Positions 23,340 to 35,752 of a stretch of 64,000 nucleotides of DNA are shown in pieces. Made by a program: the position numbers and the translations under genes. Below the pieces are notes generated by a model. It was given only the letters and a program-made list of their open reading frames with translations. It ran no database searches and had not been told where the DNA came from. This stretch comes from Paragordius varius (taxonomy: Eukaryota; Nematomorpha), in contig OZ176051.1 of assembly GCA_964247055.1 (NCBI GenBank), forward strand, positions 11,594,001 through 11,658,000, in the 5' to 3' direction. Position 1 is the stretch's first letter. Each line of letters starts with the position of its first letter.

Positions 23340-24672
23340 ATGCCGTTAGGAAGAAATTACGCTTTGAACCTTTCACCGACATCTATACCAGATATTCAAA
23401 ATTTGGGAACCAAAAATTACGAAATCACAAATGATGATTTTGATGATAAAACTGAGGGAAATAATCGTGAGTAAATTAAATATACTTATTTTGAATATAA
23501 ACCCTTTTAGAATCCGTTTAAATGATCATTTCTGAAAATAATCACAATAATTTTATTTAGATATAAAAAATCTTTTAAGTTTTTGTACCTTTATTTGTTT
23601 CTGTACGTTTTTAAACGATTTGAGTAAAGTCAAAACTCATTTTAAACATATACATTATGTTAAAGATTCCATTATCTAGTTGCTTAATTATAGCATTATT
23701 AATCAAACTTGCAATCTATATTAAAACTGTACTTATGTCACTTTGACATTTTATTTCTAAAGATATGATTTTTTTTATTTCATATAATATTCACATCATT
23801 TAGGAAATGCAGAAAACTTCAAGGGACCAGATTTAATATATTCACGCGCTCAAACAAAGGAGTCACCCAAAACACACCAACTTAAACCCTTAAGCCTTAT
23901 TCACGAGGGAAATGACATTTTGCCAATTAATGATGCTTTAAATGGTAATAACAATCACGATATACCGTCTAATTTGATGGATCCTAATTCTACGCTTATT
24001 GTTGATAATTTGGATTATACGCCATCATTAGCAAACGATGCCCTTGTCGTAAAAAATATTCCTAATCATGTGGTATTCAATCATGAAAATGATATAGAAG
24101 TACTTTCACCTAAAGCTACTAACCAGAATACAACAATACCTGGGACAAATAATTCACATGGTAACATTAATAAAAATATTAAAATACACACTTCAACAAC
24201 ATCTCCAATTAAACGGGGTAGTCATCAATATCATAATCATAATATCCCGCATAACACAACACCCAAAACGAACGGAAATAAAGCTAGTACCCCTTATAAA
24301 AAAACGCAAAGTTCCCCAGATAAAATTACACCTCATGGACCGTCTCCAAAAAAGTCAACACAACATCAAGCTGGGATTGGTACGAAAATGAATAACACAT
24401 CTCCTACTTCCATAAACATGGCGGTTAACACAGGCTCACCACAAAAATTAGCGGTCAAAAGTAATCCAATCAGTACGAGCAATAATATAAATAATTCCAA
24501 CATCATAAAAATACTTAATATACCATCAACAACACCACCACCATCTTTATCGCCTATTACGGGTAATAAGACTTTAGGACTTACGTTAAACAATGTTTCT
24601 TCTACCTCTCCCGTTTCACACATAACCCATCCTGATGATTCTATAAAAGCTGCTCCTGTGATCAAAAATTAA
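23340..24672 (+). CDS. Asn/Ser/Thr-rich protein of unknown function
   Basis: Two exons, 23340-23466 and 23804-24672, GT-AG with matching phase (C + GA = Arg), give 331 aa. The N-terminus MPLGRNYALNLSPTSIPDIQ looks more ordered and could be a conserved motif; the rest is low-complexity, with many Asn, Ser, Thr, Pro and His and several SPxK-type basic Ser-Pro sites (TSPIKRG, SPKKS, GSPQKL), suggesting a disordered, phosphorylated protein. No membrane segment or signal peptide. I do not recognise the family. The start lies 61 bp after the MOB4 stop on the same strand, with an AATAAA (23312-23317) in the gap and an AG at TAATTAG before the ATG, so it may be transcribed with MOB4. Confidence 0.75.
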
Positions 24673-26746
24673 AGTCCAATGAACGATATATTCAAATCTT
24701 AATCGTAATTGTATATATATTACGAACCCTTTTTAATCTATTGATCAGCATTGACATTATGATAATAATACGCTTTTTGTTTATTGTTTGAATTATATGT
24801 TTAAGATGCAAACCATCATTACCTTTGATATATATATATATATACGAAAATCGATCGATTCACTGGAAATTTATCTAATTTGACTCTAAGCATTTTTACA
24901 CACTTTAATAATACTAATATAATACTTAACACACAAAATACAGTATAACAATATAGTTAAATAAAATTTTCTTGTACTGATGATATGTAAATTTTGTTTT
25001 TATTCAGATGCCACTAATTTCATTTGTATACGATACACACATATAATATTTTTTGCAAATTCGTATGGTTTACAATTTACATTCAAGTCTTACAAATTTA
25101 TAATATAAATACATGAAATTTAATAAACTACAAATTGACTTTGATTTTTGAGCTATACAACGTTTCATTCAGTGACTCTCTAACTTAAAGATCTTTTTTT
25201 AAATAAAAAATATAAGTCATGTATTATAAGTTTTGGTATTTCTGTGTCGATAACCCCCTCCCCCACTTAAAAAATACCTCAAGATAAACGGAAAAGTCCC
25301 ATCTGTGTATACGGAGAAATCTACTATCGCGGCATAAGCTGAGACTTCCCTAAAAAGGGATATACAATGGGGCCAGGCACTTCACTATAATGAAAAGTAC
25401 TTTTTGCAAGTTCTACCCCCTAATTCTCTAAATCTAGCAATCATAAATTACTTGGTACATTTTTTTATTTTTTTACCGTCTTACGTTTATACTAAATGAT
25501 TTATATGAAGACCCCATTAAAATTGTCTCCCGAAATCGGCCACTGTATGCGCTGATTGTTTATTAGCCGCATTAACATTACTCGCTCACCTCCCCGCTTG
25601 GACAGGGGGTTATAACGTTCTGATGATTTTCTGCCAACAGAAGACAAATATCTCTTTATTTAAGGCATCTATTTAGTTTCTAAGGGGAGCTGCAGACCTC
25701 TACGCTAAGTTCTGGAATCCAAGCCAAATAAAGACTTTAACGGTTTTATCGTTGTTTCCATGGTAACCTAAACCCATTTTGTAAAGGCAATAATTAATAT
25801 TTCAATTACTCAAGCCAAATTTCTGTACAGTTTATTTTAACCTTCGCACTCTTTAACCCGTTTCAATAACTATTTTTATCCATAATAGATTACTGTTTAT
25901 CGGATTTATACCCAAATTTTTGGATGACCGGTGTTTCTTAGCACCCCGCTTCTAAATTTGATGGAAAAGCGATTCCTCTCTCCGGTAGTTTATATTCCGA
26001 TATTTTATTTTCGTTTTATTGGTGGTTTTACGCTATAGCCGATATATTCCTTATCGTTTGTTTTACCTTGATGTAAGTTATAGCGTGATATATCATATCA
26101 TTCGTTTGTCATGTGACTTATGATTATTGCAATGACAAACTATGTAAGCGCATCCGTTCACACGTTCTTACCCCCAATAGGTATCGATTAAAAACATAAG
26201 GCTAAAATTTGATAAAATAGATAAATACATGCAGTTCATGATGATTACATCAAACTAAAAATTTCAAGTACAACTAGATATGTTAGCAACTTTATGTTCT
26301 GATCTTAAAGTGTTAAAGACTATGAAGTTGAAATAATATACAAACACCCTTTATTAATTTCATGCTTTTAGGCAAACATTCCATTAATCTGCACAACGAA
26401 TTACCTTATGAGTGCATTCTAATCCTAAAAAAAATAATTGATCAATTTTTTGGAATTTTATACAAAATTAAAAAAACTGGATTGTGAATGGTGTTGATAA
26501 TACTAAACGCTCAATTTATATTCAGGGACATGAGCGCGTACCTTATTTGACTCTTAAATTATCTATAATTTCCCTGATTTTAGTGTATGATACTTAAGAG
26601 ATGCACGGAATTTCGTAATGATAAAATATTTAAATTTTTTTCCTGATTAAATTTAGATTTATAATAATTAATACTTTACGTAATAATTATTAGAAAGAAA
26701 AAGCGATATTTTTGGTTATCATACAATAAATTTGTGATGAATAATA
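24673..26746. other. Intergenic; relatively GC-rich patch without ORFs
   Basis: 25235-26200 is visibly richer in G/C than its surroundings (runs such as CCCCCTCCCCCAC and GGGGCCAGGCACTTC) but has no splice-consistent reading frame that I could support. It may be a distal promoter or untranslated region of the LRR gene, or an unrecognised repeat. TA runs near 24829-24844. Confidence 0.4.
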
Positions 26747-29700
26747 ATGTCATTGTTCGAAAATTATTGTAAGTATAATAATCAAATGCGTTGTCATAAT
26801 GATCTATTATTAGGTATATTGATTGTTAAACTAATATATACCTTTTTAATTAAATTAAATGGCGGTCAAGGTAAATATCCCATCAAAGGATATTATTTTG
26901 CTGGACAACGTGTTTCACATTGTAACTTCAATAATGATTACCCGCATTTCGTTATTTCGTGTGCGGATTTGGAATCATTAGATCAGGTTAATCGTATATC
27001 CGGCACCATATTTAAACAATGGAAACAGGTTTATCCCAACATGATTGAAGATTTTGACAAAAGTCGAATTACGTATGAAGCGACAAAAAATGCTCAAGAA
27101 ACCAATAGCTATTTGTTTGGAATCGAAATTAAATCACCGCCACTGTTTTCACAAGTTTGGAAGATTTGCCCTTTTCCAGCCTTGTTCGGGGATCTTGCTA
27201 CTCTAGGAGTTGGTAATGGGCGCCGAATAAAATTTAGCATATTACAGTTACGAGGAAATAATCTTTACCTGTTATGTAGTAAATTTTTTCAGGTGTATCC
27301 AGACTTGGAAGTGATTGACTTAAGTGATAATCCCATAATTAGCCTGACAGCTAGTTATTTCCAGGAGTTAACCAAATTAAAGATACTTTATCTCAAAAAA
27401 TGTCAAATTCAAACGGTATATGGATTGGGTTCCAACGGATTACTAAATTTACTCTTATTAGACATTAGTAATAATCCAATCATGGCCATTAAACAACAAA
27501 GGGAAGATTTTGGTCGACTAAAAAATTTTCGGAAACTAATTGCCAACAATTGTACCCTTAAGACTGAAACTGTGATTTCATTTAATTTTCTTCCCCAAGT
27601 ACAAATAGAAATGGCGGGTAATCATATAACCGGTATACCCATAGAATATACTTCCACATTGTCGCAAACAATAAATCTTGAAGGTAATCCAATCGTGTGC
27701 GTTTACAGCCTAGGACCTACGATAAAATGGATGGTACAAAATAAACCCCTTTTGCTACCTTCGCTGAAATGCCATGCACCTAAAAATTTTCATGGCTTTA
27801 GTTTGAATGATCCAAGATTACTAAATGTTTGGGCTAAGGAAATAGATGAATGCAAGGGCATCAAACCTCCTTGTTACTGTTATTATATGGAACAGAAACA
27901 ATTGGTAATACATTGCTTGTATAGTTCACTCAAAATGTTTACCACAAATGTAACGTTGCAAAATTTTAGACGACGCGACAATAAACCCTACTCTCTCATA
28001 ATAGAAAACATCTTTACAGGTCGAATACCAATAGGTTTAATACAAAACCAATCAATCAATTCCCTTAGCCTGATATCATGTGGTTTGATCAAAATATTTG
28101 AGGGATCGTTTGTAAAATTTCCCCAACTAACTGAGATATCGCTACCTAACAATCTCCTAGATCGGTTACCCGAGGAAACATTTGACAAATGTAAACTTGT
28201 TCAAAGATTAAATTTGAGCAAAAATTTCCTATCCGAACAACTGTCAACCAACGTTTTTTCCATTACCTACCTATCAAACATAATTGAATTGGATTTATCT
28301 TACAATAATTTTCGTTATTTTCACCTTAATATATCGCATAATGTGGTAAAGTTGTATTTGCACAATAATAAACTTTCGAGTTTATCCATAATCTCATTCA
28401 GACCATTGAAAAAGTTACTATCTCTGACCCTTCAAAACAATTTTTTTCAATGCAATTGTCCAATGTATGATTTCAGTCTTTGGCTTTTGTCATTCTATTC
28501 AACGATATTTAAACCTTCTGCGGCACAACCAATAAATGCTACAATAGAAAATATAAGAATGTATGGTAATAAATTACCATCAGTATATTCACCATCGTTA
28601 ATATGTAATTTCGGGTTTAATTTTACATTTGTATACTACATTGAGTTATTGCGAATAAATAAAAGCTTAGGGGCGGAATGTGAAACCTTAGCCAGCTATA
28701 AAACAGGCTTTTCAACATCATTTGAAAATAGACACGGGTTAAATGGTCCAGAATATCCCGAGTATATGGTTCAACAAAAAATGATTACTGCAATCGGATA
28801 TGATCCATTTATAACATTTCAAAGACGGGAGAAAAAAATGATTGCAAAAACACAGTCTCTAACGGCTACAAAATTATCTGAGAATCCTTTTATGAGATTT
28901 TGGAAAGAAAATATCAACAGTTTTTGGAAAATATATTCGGAAAATTTTGTCCTATTTCTATCTCTTATCTGTATCGTATTTGTAGTACCATTTATAATAA
29001 TTTATACTATAACGTTTATGAAAAATAACAAAGATGCCTTTAAAACAGCCAAGATAAGGGAAATGCAACAACTCGTGGCGGAAAGTCTAAAACCAGGTAT
29101 GGGATTTTTCACATTTTGTTAACAGAGTAAAAAATGAAATACGGACTAAATCGTAAAAATATAAAGACAATTTTTTTAACAAATCCGCTATATTTTTGTT
29201 TTAAAAGTGTTATATTTTGGTAACATAATAAATTATATTTACGATTAAAAATAAATAATCTATATAACAATTAATTAAGGTTTATGGTTGCCTTTAAAAA
29301 ATATTTGACTTTTTTACGTTTTGTCTGTATAGTTTCAATTTTTACTGTTATATGAATTTTTATCCATTTCATATACATATATTTTAAAATTTTTATTTAG
29401 GTTCCCAAGAAGCGTTCAAGTAATTAGTTAATTTTACAAAATGACCTTTTAATATAAACAAGGTTATCCAACATTCTTTGCGGGCTGCTTTTAATTTTTA
29501 GCATTTTTTCATTATTAGCCCAATTCGGATGATATATCTTCTAAATGAATCGTATTAATTAAAATCCTATTTTTTATTTTTTAGCATTTTTTATAGCACT
29601 TTGCGAATCTAACAAAGCGTGCTGGCATGATTTAAAAGTTGTTAAATATCATTTGCGTATATATCTATTAAAAATTAATTTTAACATCTAACAAATCCAA

Positions 29701-30120
29701 CCATATCCAACAGCCATTATATCTTATCATCTCAATTAAATTATATTTTTACGCACCTTGTGTCTCAAAAAATGGTTAAAAATAAAACTAGAGATCAACT
29801 CCGAATGATTCCAACAAACTTAAAAATTAAAATTATGGGTTATAAACTAGATATTTGCTTAACTATCAGTCATAAACGGGTATATATGGTATTATATCTG
29901 TATAGCATAAGCTATACAGACAAAAGGTATGGCGCCCATAGCTGAGCTATATAAAATCTTTGTTATATAAAAATTATTGCACAGGGCGGAAAAAAAGCGA
30001 TTGGAGGATGATGAAAAGCGCAAAAACAAAGCTAGAGATAAGGAACGAATCAAAGATATCCTTGATCACAAATCATACTTTGATTACGAAGAATTTTTGG
30101 TTAATGCACCAGCAAAATAA
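26747..30120 (+). CDS. LRR single-pass transmembrane protein
   Basis: Predicted cell-surface leucine-rich-repeat protein, 834 aa, from exons 26747-29096, 29401-29419 and 29985-30120. A hydrophobic N-terminal segment (LLLGILIVKLIYTFL) is a likely signal. The ectodomain has two LRR blocks: LRRs at about residues 160-300 (LEVIDLSDNPI, LKILYLKKCQI, LLLLDISNNPI), then a Cys-rich break (PPCYCYY), then LRRs at about 430-570 (LVQRLNLSKNFL, IIELDLSYNNF) closed by an LRRCT-type cap (LQNNFFQCNCP...LWLL). The membrane helix is at about residues 745-765 (FVLFLSLICIVFVVPFIIIY), followed by a short charged tail with KKRLEDDEKRKNKARDKERI and FDYEEFLVNAPAK at the end. There is no TIR or kinase domain. Role inferred as adhesion or receptor, of the connectin/tartan kind; the exact family is not determined. 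If the last two exons are not used, the tail ends GMGFFTFC. Confidence 0.85.
29401..29419 (+). CDS. 19-nt microexon of the LRR gene
   Basis: TTTATTTAG precedes it and GTAATT follows. Its 19 nt carry phase 1 into phase 2, precisely what is needed to link the GT donor at 29097 to the last exon (29985) in the frame giving AEKKRLEDDEKRKNK. It adds GSQEAFK. Without it the two long exons do not share a usable phase. Confidence 0.6.
29460..29560. mobile_element. hAT MITE fragment
   Basis: AAGGTTATCCAACATTCTTT then GCGGGCTGC resembles a decayed CAGGGGTGTCCAAC...GCGGGCCGC left end. No right end was found. It lies in an intron of the LRR gene. Confidence 0.3.
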
Positions 30121-30222
30121 AATATGGTTTATATAATAGCACGAAAATTATTTTATTTGTATACATATATACTAGGTATAAATGATAAATCATTCTAAAA
30201 TAATTCTTTTTCCCACATAATG

Positions 30223-33200
30223 TCATTGTTTTACGGTTTTTTGTTTATCTTCAATTTTTTTTAAAACAGTTTGGGCTAAAAGAGTAGTTTGATCTTCGCG
30301 TTCTTTAATAAGACCACCAGAGGACACATAAAGTTTTGACTTTCGAATTGGGATCGCTATAAAATTTTAAATATCGATTAAAAACACAAATTTATCAGAT
30401 CACGAAATCGGGTATATTCTAATATGCCAAACATTTGCATTATAATTTAGATTCCAAATTATAATGCTAAAATTAGATTAATAACTCTTCTGATTTGTGA
30501 ATACAGTAATTTATATTCGCAATAATTTAATTATTACCACAGCGAAAAACGGGATGTAACTAAATAAATAAACAAATCGATTGAAATAAACCTGAAAAAT
30601 AACATTTTTTACAAGTAAATCAATAATAATATGAATCTCACATCTCAATATTGTAAACATGTAATTCATTGTATTAAACATATGTTGTTTAAAAAACGGC
30701 TGGTTATATATTTATAAGTGGTGACAGTGACGGTCCTAAATCCGTTATGCATGCTTTCATTACCGGTTAAAATGACTGGTTAAATAAATTTTTATTAGTA
30801 ACCCTCCATATTTTATTTAAGACCAGTGGGGCTTTTCCTCCATCTCTTAAAATGTCGATTGTGGGGAAAAAACATGGTCCATTATCAGCATCCTAACTAT
30901 TTATTCAAATATGAATTTTATTGATCCAAAGTTGATAAATTTTAAAGTTTGTGAAATGTTTTAATAAACAATTATAAATATTTGGGCCGATTCGGAAAAG
31001 TGCATGATTATTAGCTGAGCCGATTGTTTTTAAAAAGCTAATTATAACCCCAGGAAGTTTTTCCAAAAACGTGTAAAAGTTGGTGAATTGTACCTGGCCA
31101 AATTTAACAAAAGGATATTATCGTAAGCCGCTGAACAATTTATTAGTGCTAAATAAAATTTATATAAATATTTGATCTTAGACCTGACTAAATATTATAT
31201 AAATAAGCACCCAATTGCCATATAAATCATTTAAATAAATTTTAAATTTAAAACCATCTTCCTTATTTTGATATGATTCTGATGGGGTCCACGCACTCGA
31301 ACGAGGATTCGTGATTGGCGGAGTGCTTAAAACTGCTGGTCCAAACGGTATCTTACCATTGAATTGTTGAGACAATCTTTGAACATAATTTATATGTCTT
31401 TCATCTTGATCATTAGTGACTATATCATGGTTTTCGACATCTTCGCCGTATTGGTTTAATGGCACAATATTAGTACCATTTATATTGTTGTCGTTTTGAT
31501 TATCATTATTGCTGTTAATAGCAGTGTTGTTTTCATTGGAGTCGATGCTTTTTTCTGCTTTGAAAGAAAAAAGCGATATAATTATTTAGTGTATTTTGGA
31601 AATAGTAATTGATTAGGATACGGTATAAATCTCATTTAAAATATAGTTTAAAATGGGTTCTATAGCATATTTCGATTTAAAATTACTGAATAATATCGGA
31701 AAAAACATATATTTGATGGCACATGATTCGCAAACATGCTTTGTAAAACGGTTTAAATAGATATTGTGTTAAATGTTGCCTAATTATTTATTCTCAGGGG
31801 GAATCGGATTTTGTTGTGACACTATATAACACCTGATCTTGATAAAACCCAATTGTTTTGTGACTTGCAAAATTAATATGCATAATTTTTATTCTGTACA
31901 GCAAATTACTTCCATCCTACGTATTCAGCCTAAAAATAAATTTTTTGGGCTATAATCAACATCAATTAAATGGATTTTTTGTTCACAATTATAATTCATT
32001 CAATAAAAATAATGATCATTATGAAGCCAACTTGTTGTTTAAAAATATAATATTATTCTGTAACATAATGATCCATATTATTTCTGATTAATTTTGCAAA
32101 TGCAATTAATTTAATAAATATGATGGAATATTTATTGAAACGCATATTAAATCATTTATTTATAATTTAATAAAACTATTATTATTATTACTTAAAAAGT
32201 TATTCCATTGAAGATGTATTACCAAATAATGATAAAAATATCAAGGACAAGGTCACTGAATTTCCTTTCATTCACTCGAATAAATGCTCTTATGTTCGTA
32301 AAAAATCTATAATTTAATATTGTAGATGAAATCTTATCGTTTCTTATTAATTTTTTATTTTATGTAACCTTGAATGTATCACATTCTACTCAAGAAATTG
32401 AGTTATATGTAAAGAAATGGAAACTCCAATATTTTTGTCAAATAAATATTCATTCCTTATCAAGCTAGAAGAGCAACTTAAATAACAAATATGAAATGAA
32501 TCTAAACTTCGTCCATAATAAGACGGCACAGACAAATATTAATATTGTCATGATTTAGGAACCAATGGAGATTTTAAGTGGATTGGTATTCCGATATCTA
32601 ATTGGTTATACTGAAAGTATTGCTTATTAATCATATAAGCAAGTCAAAAATTAGATTCATAAGCTCTACTAACCAGGATGTAACCCTAACTCTGAAATCC
32701 GGCAAACTACATTTAAATTTCATTTAAATTACCTAACCTTTCCACCGTCAAATTCTTTATTTTAAAAGATTTGTAAATTAAATGCATAGGCCTTAATTAT
32801 ACCACCAATGTTTTATAAGTATGCCTCGTTTCCCAGATCAAAATTTTTTTCCTATTCTCCGAACCATTAAAAAGGGATATATTTTTCAACCATAGTAAAA
32901 TCAGTTTCGATAGACTAAAAAGATTTCTCAACTAGGAAAATGGGTTTCTATGATTGTGAACGTTAATTACAAATCAGTTTTATCAGTTAAAATCATACTC
33001 AACATTTTAAATTAAGGATTTCCGACAATTTATCCAAGTTTCATTGATTAGATATGTTTAAGGAAAATCGAATTTTTTAAAATACATTTATTTATTTCAT
33101 TTAACCCAGGAATCCAGAAACGGTTTCCAGCTAAAATCATTTTTGTATCTTCTATTATTTATAAGACATTTACTGTCAAAAACAAAATTTGTTGTATTCT

Positions 33201-33876
33201 ACATTTCTCTGTAAATAGTATTAGGGTTTGCATTGTACTAAAATGTAAATAAATAAAACACGATTTTATTTGGAACCGCGCGAAACTGAGTTTATATTTC
33301 GATAAAACGGTGTTAGTTCCAGCAACGATTCCTATATTAACGTAATAACAATGTTTTTTTACTCACAAGAATTCAACGATTTAATCAAGATTCGTTTCCC
33401 TTAATATTTCAAGAGTTAGGTAGTTTTCAAAATTTTTGCCTCTCCAATATACCGAAAAAAACTACCATATAAATTACTAAGTTTGTTGAATCATAAAATT
33501 GAGTGGGACAGAAAAAGTGAAAAAAGATAAATGTTTTTAATGGCTAAATCAATGGAGGTTCATCTACTATGCTCCAAACCTTTATCCTTTTTGTGAATGA
33601 ACATAAGTTAGATATCGCTAAAAAATCCAAATTTTTGACATTGGAGTCACTAAATACAAATATTCGGATGCTAAAATTTTGTAGTAGGGCCCCTAATCTG
33701 GACATACCATTAAAAATAAAAGATTTAGTAAAAATTTTAAAAATTAACGCATATAAAGAAATACATGCTATATCATTCGGCTGTAATAAGGCGCCTTGTT
33801 CATCCCTTGGATGGTGGATTCGATTTTCAATTATAAATTTTAAACGTTCATTTGTTATCGTAGTTTCTTCATCCAT
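30223..33876 (-). CDS. Unrecognised 182-aa soluble protein
   Basis: Three exons on the minus strand: 33876-33765, 31557-31255 and 30356-30223, GT-AG with all phases matching. The start MDEETTITNERLKFIIENRI opens an acidic, probably helical segment; next come an Asn/Asp-rich linker (NNDNQNDNNINGTN), a conserved-looking block (RHINYVQRLSQQF, KIPFGPAVLSTPP, SSAWTPSESY), a basic RKSKLYVSSGG, and a C-terminal helix ending KKIEDKQKTVKQ. No signal peptide, membrane segment or known motif. The middle and C-terminal blocks look like ordered, selected sequence. I do not recognise the family. The gene is convergent with the LRR gene, with 102 bp between stop codons. Confidence 0.75.
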
Positions 33877-34847
33877 TCATTCGTTTTAAATATCTTAATA
33901 ATATAGAATCAAACAAAATTGGATATCAAAATTTTTTTAGAACCTTAAGTTCTAAACTATTTATTTAAAATAAACTTGTTTTTTTTCATTCAATATTTTT
34001 AGAGTCTTGAGTTTTGAACATTCAGGATAATTATGTTTTCACCATATATTAGAAAGGTCAGATAGTTCAAATATTTGATAGATATTGGAAAAAATCCCCC
34101 ATATATTTTTAATCAATATGTTTTTGAAATTCAAACAAGATTGCCATACGTAGATCCATAAATTTTAATTAATATATGAATTATATATATAAATTCTTTT
34201 ATAGCCTCTTTAAGTTCACAAATATTCTCCTAGGAGTAAACTATTAATTTCGCAATTCCAACTGAAATATCAGTTATTAGGTTTTTAAACACTAAAGTTT
34301 TTTTATTTTTATTGAAAATACTGACTTATACAACAGTATATTAATTATTGTAAATCTATTTTGACTATATAAACTATTTTAATTAAACAAAATTTATTCA
34401 CTTAATGATTGAGATATGGGTTGAAATTCGACATATATATATATATATATATAAATTATAAAATACCACCTCTTGTAGAGGTCCATCGAAAAGTTTTAAT
34501 ATTTATGCGCCTATATTTCAAAAATAATCTTTAAATATACCTATAAAATATTAATCATTTTAAGGACCATATAATTTTATCTTCCTTTACACGAGAGGAA
34601 GTATGGAGCTGCCACAGAGTTTTTAACTAATTCATTTAATTTGACATTTGTGCATTAGTAAACTGATAGCAAATACTTTAAATGTCTCAAAAGCTGATTA
34701 ATAGCCTATATAAAAACCATTTATCGTCTACCACTTCAACAAATTGATAATCAATATTAATTTATTATATGAACCTTAAAATATTGTATTCATAATTACC
34801 ACTAAAAACACCAAATATTGTGCTTTTTATATTTGTATAATTTCCAG

Positions 34848-34918
34848 TGGCTCTTCCTCATACCTACCCAGATTTTAAGAAAAAAGCATTGAAATCCGCA
34901 TTTAGACCATTACAATAA
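34848..34918 (+). CDS. Possible small terminal exon
   Basis: After the acceptor-like TAATTTCCAG the sequence reads ALPHTYPDFKKKALKSAF and soon ends in TAA (22 residues). The composition looks protein-like, but no partner exon with a matching donor was found upstream. It may be chance. Confidence 0.2.
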
Positions 34919-35581
34919 AAAATTAATTTTAAAAATTAATTTTCATTAATATTCAGTCTACCTTATGAATATATTCCAATTCCAAAAAAATGCATTTTAT
35001 CACACATTAGGTTTCGCTCAAATTTGCGATTGCGGTAAACGCGACAACTAAATTTATCTTGTTATATTTGTATGCATTAGGATAAAAAAAGTCCAGTCTT
35101 ACATCATAAAATCTAAAAATACCACATATGCGGTAAAAGATTTTAATTTTTATTTTAATTATCATTTTACTATAGATACGAAGTTTACCTAATATATCGC
35201 GTTAAAAAAATGATCTAGGCTCTACACCAGCGATGACATGCGCTTCAAAATCTTTTTACTGCCTGTAGTAAAAAAATTAAAAACTAAATAACAACATTTT
35301 ATTTTAGAAATTATCAGAATGAAACTATTAAAATTTATAATTTATAATATAATTTTTAATAATAATTATTCAGAGTTATATATATTTCTTTTCGAAGGAT
35401 TTTTAGCCATTTAATATTTATCTATACCACATTTTACCCTTATGATTAAATTTATGTTCAGAAATTAAATATTATTCATTTAAAATTATGATGATCAATT
35501 TTAAATTAACAACATTTGGAATCATATTAGGGAAATTTGAATTTAATTTTTGTCCTACTAACAAAAAATAAAATAATCATA

Positions 35582-35618
<37 letters not shown>

Positions 35619-35699
35619 TCGCCTTAATTTTTTAAGGTTCCATGATTGAAATATAATAAAATATTTTTTGATGTCAATATTTGTTATATTTTTTTAAAG

Positions 35700-35752
35700 T
35701 TTTAATTTTTTGACCTAAAGCGGCCCACGAAGCCATATGTGCTGGACACTCT
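35700..35752. mobile_element. hAT MITE right-end fragment
   Basis: AAGCGGCCCACGAAGCC then GTGCTGGACACTCTTACTC is a decayed version of the GGGCCGC...TTGGACACCCCTG right end. The left end is not found. Confidence 0.35.

Noticed and set aside
24366-24665. 99-codon minus-strand hydrophobic frame
   Set aside because: Antisense shadow of the low-complexity exon 23804-24672.
33569-33889. 106-codon plus-strand frame
   Set aside because: Antisense to the first exon of the 182-aa gene, whose minus-strand exons join in phase; the plus-strand frame has no splice partner.
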